Source: Alistipes sp.
GTDB taxonomy: Bacteria > Bacteroidota > Bacteroidia > Bacteroidales > Rikenellaceae
NCBI GenBank assembly: GCA_017503575.1
Contig: JAFVSV010000040.1
Span: 1-64,000, forward strand
Direction: 5' to 3'
DNA length: 64,000 bases
Each line of letters starts with the position of its first letter. The first letter of the stretch is position 1. Shown here piece after piece: positions 25,265 to 34,226 of the stretch. Below the pieces are notes generated by a model. That model saw only the letters and a program-made list of their open reading frames with translations, made no database searches and was not told the DNA's origin. A program made the position numbers and the translations under genes.

Positions 25265-27766
25265 ATGAGACGACTTCTTTTATTAGCCGTAGCCCTATTA
25301 GGTATATGCGTAGTGGCTGAGGCACAGATGCGTAGCAAGCAACTATTGGAGAAGGGATGGCGCTTTACGCGCGATGATAATGCCGCCTTTAGCACCGTCG
25401 ACTACAACGATGCCAAGTGGCAGCAGGTGACCATCCCTCACGACTGGGCGATATACGGCCCCTTCAGCATCAACAACGACAGACAGAACGTAGCCATCAC
25501 GCAGGATGGCCAGAAGGAGGCTATGGAGCACGCTGGCCGCACGGGAGGTCTTCCCTTTGTTGGCGTGGGTTGGTATCGTCTTGAGTTTGAGGCCGATGAC
25601 TTCGCCGAGGGCAAGCGTGCTACGCTCATCTTCGATGGCGCCATGAGTCACGCGCGCGTATATGTAAATGGTCACGAGGTGGGCTACTGGCCATACGGCT
25701 ATAACTCGTTCCACTTCGACATCACCGACTACCTCAAGCAGGGCGAGAAGAACACCCTTGCCGTGCGTCTCGAGAACGAGAATGAGTCGTCACGCTGGTA
25801 TCCAGGTGCTGGCCTCTACCGCAATGTACACCTTGTCGTCACCAACGACGTCCACATCCCTGTATGGGGCACGCAGGTTACAACGCCACGCATCACCGAT
25901 GCCTTGGCACGCGTAGAGCTGCGCACAAAGGTTGAGGCGGCTGGTCATGACCTTGAGCGTATAAGTATCAAGACCAATATTATTGATGATAAGGGTGTCG
26001 TCGTAGCCTCTGCAACGGATAGGGTGAGCCCTTACGAGAACTCGCTCTTCGAGCAGTCGTTCGACGTTGCGAGCCCCAAGCTATGGAGCGTGGATGCCCC
26101 AACGCTATACACTGCGCAGTCGCAACTATACCTCGACGATGAGCTTGTGGATGAGTACACCACACGCTTCGGTATTCGCAGTATAGAGATTGTCCCTGGC
26201 GAGGGCATGTACATCAATGGTGAGCTCGAGAAGTTCCGCGGCGTATGCAACCACCACGACCTCGGTCCCTTGGGTGCTGCCGTGAACGATGCTGCCATAC
26301 GTCGCCAGATACGCATAATGAAGGATATGGGCTGTAATGCCATACGCACATCGCACAACATGCCCGCCCCCGAGCTTGTTGAGGCGTGCGACGAGATGGG
26401 CATGATGCTCATGCTCGAGACCTTCGACGAGTGGCGTACGCCAAAGCTCTCGAATGGCTACCACAAGCACTTCGACGAGTGGGTGGAGCGCGATATCGTG
26501 AACCTCATGCACCACTATCGTAACAATCCGAGTGTCGTCATGTGGTGCATAGGCAACGAGGTGCCCGACCAGGGAGACCTTATCTGGGGCCCCAAGCTCT
26601 CGCTTATGCTTCAGAATATATGCCACCGCGAGGATCCTACACGCCCCGTAACGCAAGGCATGGACCAACCACACAACGTGGTATATAACAACATGGCGGC
26701 GACGATGGATGTCGCAGGCTTCAACTACCGCCCTCATCGCTATCCTGACAACTACCTACGTCTGCCACAGCAGATTATCCTCGGCTCGGAGACCGCCTCG
26801 ACGGTAAGTAGCCGTGGCGTATATAAGTTCCCTGTTGAGCGTCGCTCGATGGCTACCTACGATGACCACCAGTCATCATCGTACGACGTGGAGCATTGCT
26901 CGTGGTCGAACCTCCCCGAGGACGACTGGATTTGGCACGACGACATGGAGTGGTGTATTGGCGAGTTCGTATGGACAGGCTTCGACTACCTCGGTGAGCC
27001 TACGCCATACTATACCGACTGGCCAAGTCACTCGTCGCTCTTCGGTATTGTCGACCTCGCGGGACTACCCAAGGACCGCTACTACCTCTATCGTAGCCAC
27101 TGGAACAAGGAGGAAGAGACACTACACATCCTCCCACACTGGACATGGCCGGGGCGTGAGGGCGAGACAACCCCTATATTCGTATATACTAACTACCCAA
27201 GTGCCGAGCTCTTCATCAATGGCGTGAGTCAGGGTGTGCGCACCAAGGATATGAGCGTCACAGCGGAGAACACCATGCACGAGGAGGAGAGCGCCTCGAG
27301 CTTCAAGCGCCAGCAGCGCTACCGCCTGATGTGGATGGATACGAAGTATGAGCCAGGTGTCGTTAAGGTTGTCGCCTACAACGATAAGGGCGAGGCTGTT
27401 GCCGAGAGCGAGATGCGCACGGCGGGTGCTCCACACCATATCGAGCTTGTTGCCGATAGGGCGACGATTGCTGCCGATGGCCGTGACCTCGCGTTCGTAA
27501 CGGTTAGGGTTGTAGATAAGGATGGCAACCTATGCCCCGATGCCCAGCATCAGATAAAGTATAACGTTAAGGGCGAGGGTTGGTATCGCGCGGGTGCGAG
27601 TGGTAACCCTATATCGTTGGAGCCCTTCCACGAGCCTAAGATGAAGGTCTTTAATGGTATGATGACAGCCATCGTGCAGAGCACCGAGGAGGAGGGTGCG
27701 ATAACCCTAACGGCGACCGCCAAGGGTCTCAAGTCGGCAAAGATTGTTGTCAAGACCACGAAGTAG
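25265..27766 (+). CDS. Secreted glycoside hydrolase family 2 (beta-galactosidase-like)
   Basis: 833 residues from MRRLLLL, with a signal peptide cut after AEA. The GH2 layout is: sugar-binding jelly roll (about 25-190, WYRLEFE), Ig-like domain, TIM barrel (about 300-600), and C-terminal Ig-like domains with ELVADRATIAADGRDL. The acid/base is E432 in IGNEVPD; the nucleophile is E509 in LGSETAS. A motif with CNHHDLGPLGAAV marks the barrel start. Activity could be on beta-galactosides or related beta-linked host glycans; GH2 also includes glucuronidases and mannosidases, so the substrate is tentative. No SusC/SusD pair is adjacent. Confidence 0.88.
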   Translation: MRRLLLLAVALLGICVVAEAQMRSKQLLEKGWRFTRDDNAAFSTVDYNDAKWQQVTIPHDWAIYGPFSINNDRQNVAITQDGQKEAMEHAGRTGGLPFVGVGWYRLEFEADDFAEGKRATLIFDGAMSHARVYVNGHEVGYWPYGYNSFHFDITDYLKQGEKNTLAVRLENENESSRWYPGAGLYRNVHLVVTNDVHIPVWGTQVTTPRITDALARVELRTKVEAAGHDLERISIKTNIIDDKGVVVASATDRVSPYENSLFEQSFDVASPKLWSVDAPTLYTAQSQLYLDDELVDEYTTRFGIRSIEIVPGEGMYINGELEKFRGVCNHHDLGPLGAAVNDAAIRRQIRIMKDMGCNAIRTSHNMPAPELVEACDEMGMMLMLETFDEWRTPKLSNGYHKHFDEWVERDIVNLMHHYRNNPSVVMWCIGNEVPDQGDLIWGPKLSLMLQNICHREDPTRPVTQGMDQPHNVVYNNMAATMDVAGFNYRPHRYPDNYLRLPQQIILGSETASTVSSRGVYKFPVERRSMATYDDHQSSSYDVEHCSWSNLPEDDWIWHDDMEWCIGEFVWTGFDYLGEPTPYYTDWPSHSSLFGIVDLAGLPKDRYYLYRSHWNKEEETLHILPHWTWPGREGETTPIFVYTNYPSAELFINGVSQGVRTKDMSVTAENTMHEEESASSFKRQQRYRLMWMDTKYEPGVVKVVAYNDKGEAVAESEMRTAGAPHHIELVADRATIAADGRDLAFVTVRVVDKDGNLCPDAQHQIKYNVKGEGWYRAGASGNPISLEPFHEPKMKVFNGMMTAIVQSTEEEGAITLTATAKGLKSAKIVVKTTK

Positions 27767-27777
27767 TCGGGCATAAC

Positions 27778-27819
27778 AAAATGGAGGTGGCTAATTAACT
27801 TTTTAGTCACCTCCATTTT
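27778..27819. terminator. Bidirectional hairpin between convergent glycosidases (family B, copy 2)
   Basis: 12-bp arms AAAATGGAGGTG (27778-27789) and CACCTCCATTTT (27808-27819) enclose GCTAATTAACTTTTTAGT, nearly the same interior as the hairpin at 7862. It ends the GH2 and GH97 transcripts. Confidence 0.85.
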
Positions 27820-27832
27820 TGCGCTTATGTTG

Positions 27833-29896
27833 CTACTGCTTCGAGATTGCAATCGCAAAGCCACCACCAGCACCCATGCGCAGCGTGAGCGTGTCGTTAG
27901 CCGTAACACTCTTGCTCTCAACGACGTAGTCCGTAGGATAGGTGTTCCATGCCGCACGCTCCGAGTCGCGGTATATCGTAGCCTTGTAGTTACAGTCCTT
28001 GTCCAAGAAGTCGAGCGACAGGCTCACCTCGCGTGCTGTGCCATCTGTGATGCCACCAACATACCAGCTATCAGAGTGCTTATCGCGGCGTGCTACGACA
28101 ACATAGTCGCCCACCGCGGCATCGAGCACCTTTGTGGTGTACCAGTCAACGGGCACCTCGCGGATGAACCCAAGTGCGTCGGGGTGCTCGGCGTAGTTCT
28201 CCGGAAGGTCGGCAACCATCTGTATAGGGCTATAAAATACAACGTATAGTGCCAACTGATGCGCGAGGGTCGAGTTCACGAAGTAGGTGTAGTCGTAGTT
28301 CTCATCTACGCGGTACTCCTCGTTGGCGGCTGCCTTGTTTACGGTATTGTGGTAGCGCACGTCGAAGATGCCTGGGGTGAAGTCCATAGCACCTGCTACG
28401 TTGCGCGTAAAGGGTAGTATTGTGTTGTGGCTTATCGAGTTACCGCTATTCCACGCCTGCCACTCCTGTCCACGCATACCCTCGTCACTCACCAAGTTGG
28501 GGTATGTGCGGCATATACCTGTAGGGTGCACTGGCTCGTGTATGTCTACTGTCAGGTGGTGCTCGGCAGCCTCCATAACCGTTCTATTGTAGTGGTCTAC
28601 CATCTCGCGGCTATTATGCTGGCGGTTGGCGATGTTGCCGACATAGCCCGTCTTGACAGAGCCAACACCCTTCGAGGCGTAGTAGGCATAGGCGTCGCTC
28701 ATCTGTGCCTCATAGTTCTCGACATTGGCGTATGTCTCGTGGTGACCTATGAGCATCACGCCGCGCTCACGGGCGTAGGCTGTGATGTAGTCTATGTCGA
28801 AGTCGGGGTATGGCTGGCAGTAGTCAAATCGCTCGCCACGACCCCAGCCTACGTTCCAGCCCTCGACCAAGACGCCACCAAAGCCATTCTCGGCGGCAAA
28901 GTCGATATAGCGGCAGACATTCTCGGTTGTTGCGCAGTGTGGCGCACTGCCATCCATATCCCATGTCGAACGCTTGAGGTGCATCTCCCACCATACGCCA
29001 ACATACTTCATAGGCTTAATCCACGATGTATCCTCCAGGCGGCATGGCTCGTTGAGGTTGAGTATCAGCGACGACTCAATAAGCGCTCCTGCGCGGTTGC
29101 CGACAATCGCCACGCGCCATGGTGTGGCAAAGGGCAATGTAACCACACTCTTTGCCGTGCCTACCGAGGCGAGGTCCGAGGTGAGTGTGTTGCTCTTGGC
29201 GTCGTAGCGTAGGCTCATGGCGGGGTAGTGCCATAGCGCCGCCTCGTGTATCGAGATATGCGTGCCTCGCTCGGTGACCATCGTGACAGGGGTGTTTACA
29301 GCGGGGTAGGGGAGCTTTCGCTCGCTGCTCGACGATAGCTCCATAGTCTCGCGTGTGATGCCGCTGAGCGATGTGTTAACATAGCCAAACTCATCATCAT
29401 CGTAGCTGCCAGCAATCCAGTAGGTGTTGTAGGCGTCGTTACCGAGGGTGAACGACGTTGACTCGTCGATGATTGTTGCCTCGCCCTCGCCCTCGAGACG
29501 ATAGCGTATGGCAAGACCATCATCATAGAGACGCATATCAATGTAAAGCACATTGTCGCGCTTGGTCATCAGCTTGGCGCTCATAGCGTTATAGTTGTCG
29601 CGGATGGTGGCATACTGACCCCATACAGGCTCCCAGGTATTGTCCTCCGAGTAGTGTGCGACATCATTAAGACGCAGCCCGCTACGCATATCCTCCTCCG
29701 TGGTGACGATGCCCAGGGGCGAGGCCTTGATAATCTCCTCGTCGTTAAAGCTGAGGGTGTAGTGTGGTGTTCCCCTCTTGTCAACATGAAGTGATGCTGT
29801 CAGCTGCTCGTCGGGCGAGCTGAGTGTAATGGGACGCTTGGCGCTGACCTCACAAACCATTAGTAGCGCCATGATACCAAGTAATAAATTCCTCAT
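27833..29896 (-). CDS. Glycoside hydrolase family 97 (alpha-glucosidase-like)
   Basis: 687 residues from MRNLLLG with a signal peptide (ends VSA). The N-terminal beta-sandwich starts ITLSSPDEQLTAS. The central barrel has KYVGVWWEMHL and NGFGGVLVEGWNVGW, then the signature DIHEPVHPTGICRTYPN followed by DEGMRGQEW. A small C-terminal beta domain ends GGGFAIAISK. The Glu residues in HEPV and DEGMRGQE resemble the inverting, SusB-type branch rather than retaining alpha-galactosidases (from memory of the family). It is the last gene after rlmD, 29 bp away. About 55 in-frame residues upstream belong to rlmD's antisense-free overlap and are not used. Confidence 0.9.
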   Translation of the reverse strand: MRNLLLGIMALLMVCEVSAKRPITLSSPDEQLTASLHVDKRGTPHYTLSFNDEEIIKASPLGIVTTEEDMRSGLRLNDVAHYSEDNTWEPVWGQYATIRDNYNAMSAKLMTKRDNVLYIDMRLYDDGLAIRYRLEGEGEATIIDESTSFTLGNDAYNTYWIAGSYDDDEFGYVNTSLSGITRETMELSSSSERKLPYPAVNTPVTMVTERGTHISIHEAALWHYPAMSLRYDAKSNTLTSDLASVGTAKSVVTLPFATPWRVAIVGNRAGALIESSLILNLNEPCRLEDTSWIKPMKYVGVWWEMHLKRSTWDMDGSAPHCATTENVCRYIDFAAENGFGGVLVEGWNVGWGRGERFDYCQPYPDFDIDYITAYARERGVMLIGHHETYANVENYEAQMSDAYAYYASKGVGSVKTGYVGNIANRQHNSREMVDHYNRTVMEAAEHHLTVDIHEPVHPTGICRTYPNLVSDEGMRGQEWQAWNSGNSISHNTILPFTRNVAGAMDFTPGIFDVRYHNTVNKAAANEEYRVDENYDYTYFVNSTLAHQLALYVVFYSPIQMVADLPENYAEHPDALGFIREVPVDWYTTKVLDAAVGDYVVVARRDKHSDSWYVGGITDGTAREVSLSLDFLDKDCNYKATIYRDSERAAWNTYPTDYVVESKSVTANDTLTLRMGAGGGFAIAISKQ

Positions 29897-29925
29897 AATA
29901 AGCGTATTATTATATTTACTGCGGT

Positions 29926-31338
29926 TTAACCTCTCTTGCGTAGCTTCACTACATTCTCGACATGGTGCGTATGGGGGAACATATCGACAGGCTGTACGGC
30001 CAATATCTCGTACATGTCGTTGAGTAGTGCAAGGTCGCGTGCTTGGGTTGAGGGGTTGCAACTAACGTATACAATACGCTCGGGGGCTGCACGCTTGATG
30101 ACCTCTAATACGCGCTCGTCGACACCTGCGCGTGGAGGGTCGAGGATGATGACATCGGGGCGGCCGTTGCGCTCGACAAAGTTGTCGCTAAGCACATCCT
30201 TCATATCGCCAGCGTAGAAGGTCGTATTCTCTATGTTGTTGAGCTTCGAGTTGATTACCGCATCCTCGATAGCCTCGGGTACATACTCCACGCCCACAAC
30301 CTTGGCGGCGCGACGTGCGCAGAAGTTGGCAATCGTTCCCGTGCCTGTGTAGAGGTCGTAGAGGATATCCGATGGCTTAAGCTCGGCAAAGTCGCGCGTC
30401 ACCTTGTATAGCTCGTACGCCTGCTCCGAGTTTGTCTGGTAGAACGACTTGGGGCCCACCTTGAACTTAAGACCCTCCATCTCCTCGATGATATGGTCCT
30501 TGCCAGCAAAGCATATAGGCTCGCGGTCGCCGAGCGAGTCGTTCCACTTCTCGTTAATCATGTATATGAGCGACGTAATCTCGGGGAATGAGAGTTGTAG
30601 ATACGACATCAGGGCGTTGATGCGCTCGGTGTCGTTCTCGTTGAAGACCACGATTACCATCACCTCGCCTGTCGAGGCGGTGCGTATGACCATCGTGCGC
30701 ATAAGACCCTCGTGTGCCTTGGCGTTGTGGAACGAGTAGCCGTTATCTATGCAGAACTGCTTTGTAGCAAGACGTATGCGGTTCGAGAGGTCTACCTGAA
30801 GGTGACACTTGTTGATGTCGAGCACCTTGTCGAAGCAACCGGGGATGTGGAAGCCTACGGCGGGCGTCGATGCTATGTCTCCACCCTCGGCAATCTCCTC
30901 GTATGTAAGCCAGCGCTTGTCGGCAAAGGTGAACTCGAGCTTGTTGCGGTACTCGCGCGTACGCTTCGAGCCAAGACATGGGCGCACCTCGGGGATGTCG
31001 AGGTGACCTATGCGCACAAGCTGGTCCTCGACCTGCTGGCGCTTCTGCTTTAGCTGCTCGTCGTAGGGCAGGCTCTGCCACTTGCAGCCGCCACACACGC
31101 CAAAGTGCTCGCAGAATGGCTCTATTCTGAGGGGTGACTTCTCGACGAAGCGCACGATGGTTGCCTCCATAAAGCGGCGGTGATGCTTGCGCACCTGCAC
31201 ATCTACGATGTCGCCAGGTACGGCCATAGGCACGAAGATTACCTGGTTGTCGACCTTACCCATCGCCTTACCCTCGGCGGCAAGGGTAGTTATATGTAAG
31301 CCCTCGATAAGGGGATAATCCTTTCTTCTCTTTCCCAT
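29926..31338 (-). CDS. rlmD: 23S rRNA (uracil-5-)-methyltransferase, RlmD/RumA type
   Basis: Adds the C5 methyl group of m5U in 23S rRNA. The 470 residues have an N-terminal TRAM domain, the iron-sulfur Cys cluster CEHFGVCGGCKW (about 76-90), the SAM motif DLYTGTGTIANFCA, DPPRAG, and the catalytic Cys in VSCNPSTQARDL. Bacteroidetes proteins of this type may act at U1939, U747 or both, so the exact site is uncertain. It follows trmB by 11 bp. Confidence 0.88.
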   Translation of the reverse strand: MGKRRKDYPLIEGLHITTLAAEGKAMGKVDNQVIFVPMAVPGDIVDVQVRKHHRRFMEATIVRFVEKSPLRIEPFCEHFGVCGGCKWQSLPYDEQLKQKRQQVEDQLVRIGHLDIPEVRPCLGSKRTREYRNKLEFTFADKRWLTYEEIAEGGDIASTPAVGFHIPGCFDKVLDINKCHLQVDLSNRIRLATKQFCIDNGYSFHNAKAHEGLMRTMVIRTASTGEVMVIVVFNENDTERINALMSYLQLSFPEITSLIYMINEKWNDSLGDREPICFAGKDHIIEEMEGLKFKVGPKSFYQTNSEQAYELYKVTRDFAELKPSDILYDLYTGTGTIANFCARRAAKVVGVEYVPEAIEDAVINSKLNNIENTTFYAGDMKDVLSDNFVERNGRPDVIILDPPRAGVDERVLEVIKRAAPERIVYVSCNPSTQARDLALLNDMYEILAVQPVDMFPHTHHVENVVKLRKRG

Positions 31339-31349
31339 AATAGCCTGTG

Positions 31350-32102
31350 TTAAAAAGCTTTAGTTCTGTTGCTCTCGGCATCCTTCTCCAATACGTCGTC
31401 GCCCTCCCAGTCGAAATACTCGAAGTCGTTGCACGCCCCTAAACGGAAGCGCGTGTATGTTATTGGCAGCCCCATGGCTACGAACTTGGTCTCGTAGGCG
31501 GTCTTTACGGATAGCACCTCGTCGGCATATCCCGAGCCATAGATGTCGTCGTTCTGCACCTCCACCTCGAGGCCGAGGCGCTCGATGACGGCTGCGGTGT
31601 AGGCATATAGATGCTGCGAGTCGGTTTTAAGGTTGATGACGCCATCCGCGGTTAGCATCCTCTTGTAGTCGGCAAGGAAGAGTGGCGATGTAAGACGCTT
31701 CTTGGCACGACGGCTCTTGAGCTGTGGGTCGGGGAAGGTTATCCATATCTCCGATATCTCGCCCTCGGCGAAGAATGAGCGTATGAACTCGATGCGCGTA
31801 CGCACGAAGCCCACGTTTGTCATGTTGCGCTCGGTAGCGGTCTTGGCACCGCGCCACATGCGTGCGCCCTTGATGTCGATGCCTATGTAGTTGCAGTTGG
31901 GGTTGCGCTCGGCGAGGGCTATGGTGTACTCGCCGCGGCCACAGCCGAGCTCCAAGATTATTGGATTGTCGTTGTGAAAGAACTCCTTGTGCCAGCGCCC
32001 CTTTAGTGGGTGGTCCTTATGAAATATATCATCAAACTCGGGTTGTACCATGCACCTAAATGTCAGGTTCTCGGCAAACTTGCGTAGCTTATCTTTTCCC
32101 AT
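31350..32102 (-). CDS. trmB: tRNA (guanine-N7)-methyltransferase
   Basis: Methylates G46 of tRNA. The 250 residues show the class I SAM site ELGCGRGEYT, GIDIKGARMWRGA, the TrmB signature ITFPDPQLKSRRAKKRL, and the late TAYETKF element. It lies between gldH (21 bp) and rlmD (11 bp), within a run of RNA-related and envelope genes. Confidence 0.94.
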   Translation of the reverse strand: MGKDKLRKFAENLTFRCMVQPEFDDIFHKDHPLKGRWHKEFFHNDNPIILELGCGRGEYTIALAERNPNCNYIGIDIKGARMWRGAKTATERNMTNVGFVRTRIEFIRSFFAEGEISEIWITFPDPQLKSRRAKKRLTSPLFLADYKRMLTADGVINLKTDSQHLYAYTAAVIERLGLEVEVQNDDIYGSGYADEVLSVKTAYETKFVAMGLPITYTRFRLGACNDFEYFDWEGDDVLEKDAESNRTKAF

Positions 32103-32123
32103 ACGGATGGTTGTTATTCTCTG

Positions 32124-32555
32124 TTACTTATTGTCGCTCACCACCAACCCAACGGCCTTGATACCCTCGACGCGTGCTTCGGGCGTTAGGCGGAAGCGGT
32201 AGTCGCCCTTGCGTTGTAGTGTCACATTGCGACGATATACGAAGCTATGCTCCTCGGGATACATATCTGCGAGGTGCGGTATGTGCAGTGTGAATGGCTC
32301 CTCGTAGAGCAGTGAGTCGGGCGATATGGTGAGTATGCTCAGTGCTACCGAGTCGGCAACATACTCCATGTCGTAGCGCACGACAATAGATATGTCGCGC
32401 TTGGCTAACGAGTCGTCGTTGCTATATACGAACTCCTCGGTGTAGTCCCATACCGAGCCCTCGATGTCGTGAGCCTCGGCATGGCGCCTCTCGCCGCCAC
32501 ACGCCACCATGAGCAGTGCCACTGTTGGCAGTAGCCATCGTGCTATGCTCCTCAT
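32124..32555 (-). CDS. gldH: GldH-family gliding motility lipoprotein
   Basis: 143 residues with a lipobox (MVAC, Cys19) and a single beta domain: SVWDYTEEFVYSNDDS, then VVRYDMEYVADSV, ending IKAVGLVVSDNK. In Bacteroidetes gldH is widespread, including in non-gliding species, and commonly follows the ricT-like gene as here (3-bp gap). Its role outside gliding flavobacteria is not known. Confidence 0.8.
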   Translation of the reverse strand: MRSIARWLLPTVALLMVACGGERRHAEAHDIEGSVWDYTEEFVYSNDDSLAKRDISIVVRYDMEYVADSVALSILTISPDSLLYEEPFTLHIPHLADMYPEEHSFVYRRNVTLQRKGDYRFRLTPEARVEGIKAVGLVVSDNK

Positions 32556-32558
32556 ACT

Positions 32559-34022
32559 CTACTCCTTGTTGTTGTTCTGCTGTGCATTCTCGCCATCAGA
32601 TGCTCCGCCCTGCTCGCGGCTGCCCCTCTCGCCATTACGACGGCCTCGTCCTGAACGCTGACGGCGACCCTCTCTGTGGCGGCGCTCCTCGCCCTCGCCA
32701 CGACGCTCCATCTCGCCCTCCTGGCGCTGCTCGCCACTCTGCTTGGGCTGCTCCTGGCGCTCTGCCTTTGCGGGCTTCTCTGCCTTTGCGGGTTTCTCGC
32801 TGCGCTCCTGCTTCTCTGCCTTTGCGGGTTTCTCACTACGCTCTTGTTTCTCCTGCTTCTCGGCACCCTGCTCGCCGCCCTCGGCACTGCGCTCCTTGTT
32901 GCCGCGACGCTTGTTGCGCTTGCTGCGCTTGCTTTTGCCATCGAAGCGGGTGATGCTATCCTCCTCGTGACGATATGTAGGCTCCTCAACCTTGTCGCTA
33001 TCGCTGTTGCCGAGAAGTGTCTCGGCCTTCTCGCCAGCGCGGTTGATAGCGATAATCTCCTTAACGCGCCATATAGGTAGCGTTGTGAGGTTTACCATGG
33101 CACCCTTGCTTGTCGAGAATGTCATCGTCTGCGCCAATGGGTCTACCTTGACAAGATAGTACTCGCCATCGAGCGTCTGCAACGCATCGCGCAGACGCGG
33201 TATCGTGCGGCGGGCATCGGCATATACGTCGTACTCGTGCATAAGACAGCACTTCAACTTTGAGCACTGACCAGCGAGCTTCTGTGGGTTTAGCGATATC
33301 TCCTGCATGCGTGCGGCGTTTGTTGTCACACTCGAGAAGCTCGACATCCACGATGCGCAGCATAGCTCGCGGCCACAGGCGCCGATGCCACCTATGCGGC
33401 CAGCCTCCTGACGCGCACCTATCTGCTTCATCTCGATGCGTATGCGGAAGCGGTCGGCGAAGACCTTTATAAGCTCGCGGAAGTCGACACGCTCGTCGGC
33501 GATGTAGTAGAATATAGCCTTTATCTTGTCGCCCTGGTACTCCACGTCGCCAATCTTCATGTTGAGACCCATGTCGGCGGCAATCTGTCGCGAGGCTATC
33601 ATTGTCTCATGCTCGAGGGCTATTGCCTCCTGCCACTTCTCGATGTCATAGGGGCGTGCCTTGCGATATATCTTCTTGAACTCGCCATTGTGTGGGTTGA
33701 AGCCCACACGACGCATCTGCTTTGCCACCATGTCGCCCGTGAGCGAGATGATGCCTATGTCGTGACCTGGCGACGCCTCCACAGCGACAATGTCGCCACG
33801 CTTGAGGTCGAGGTTGTTGACATTCTGGTAGTATGAGCGGCGCGTATTCTTGAATCGCACCTCGAAGATGTCGGTGGGTATGTTGTTGGGGTACTCCTCG
33901 AGCCAGTTTGTCTCGTGCAGCTTGTAGCAGCCTTCGGCAGCTATCGCCTCAATCTCATCGCCACAGTCGCAGAAGATGGCTCCGCGCCCCATTTCGGGAT
34001 TATGTTTTTTGTTACAACTCAT
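32559..34022 (-). CDS. ricT: PSP1/RicT-family protein with long charged tail
   Basis: 487 residues. The conserved core (about 1-330) is of the RicT/YaaT type: PGHDIGIISLTGDMVAKQMRR, then the Cys-rich GACGRELCCASWM and CSKLKCCLMHEYDVY. In Bacillus the homologue works with RicA and RicF on RNase Y and carries iron-sulfur clusters. The C-terminal tail (about 350-487) is low-complexity, with Lys/Glu-rich repeats (QERSEKPAKAEK, twice and partials) then Arg/Gly-rich sequence, suggesting RNA or ribosome contact (inference). First gene of the ricT-gldH-trmB-rlmD run. Confidence 0.87.
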   Translation of the reverse strand: MSCNKKHNPEMGRGAIFCDCGDEIEAIAAEGCYKLHETNWLEEYPNNIPTDIFEVRFKNTRRSYYQNVNNLDLKRGDIVAVEASPGHDIGIISLTGDMVAKQMRRVGFNPHNGEFKKIYRKARPYDIEKWQEAIALEHETMIASRQIAADMGLNMKIGDVEYQGDKIKAIFYYIADERVDFRELIKVFADRFRIRIEMKQIGARQEAGRIGGIGACGRELCCASWMSSFSSVTTNAARMQEISLNPQKLAGQCSKLKCCLMHEYDVYADARRTIPRLRDALQTLDGEYYLVKVDPLAQTMTFSTSKGAMVNLTTLPIWRVKEIIAINRAGEKAETLLGNSDSDKVEEPTYRHEEDSITRFDGKSKRSKRNKRRGNKERSAEGGEQGAEKQEKQERSEKPAKAEKQERSEKPAKAEKPAKAERQEQPKQSGEQRQEGEMERRGEGEERRHREGRRQRSGRGRRNGERGSREQGGASDGENAQQNNNKE

Positions 34023-34054
34023 CGTCTTCCTAATAGTATATGTACATTACGGCG

Positions 34055-34084
34055 TAAAGATAGTAAAAAAAGATGAAAGTGCAA
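34055..34084 (-). promoter_or_regulatory. Promoter for the ricT operon
   Basis: Minus strand TTG (34082-34084), 19 bp, TATCTTTA (34055-34062; 7 of 8). Confidence 0.55.
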
Positions 34085-34146
34085 AGATATGGAGGGCTTA
34101 TGCCCTCAATTAGCAATTGGGAGAGGGGGTTGGGCTTGGTCTATCA

Positions 34147-34206
34147 CAAAAGAGACTACCGCAGGATAGTACACGAAGTACAGCCTGCGGTAGCCTACTT
34201 TTGGGG
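34147..34206. repeat. Repeated intergenic hairpin, family A copy 2
   Basis: 60-bp element homologous to 20835-20895. Arms GACTACCGCAGG (34154-34165) and CCTGCGGTAGCC (34184-34195), inner GTAC/GTAC, same flanks. It lies 20 bp past the tkt stop and upstream of ricT, so it probably terminates tkt. Confidence 0.85.
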
Positions 34207-34226
34207 GATGGGTCGAGAATGACCCC

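Noticed and set aside
28427..29212. 261-codon plus-strand ORF
   Set aside because: Antisense shadow of the GH97 gene.
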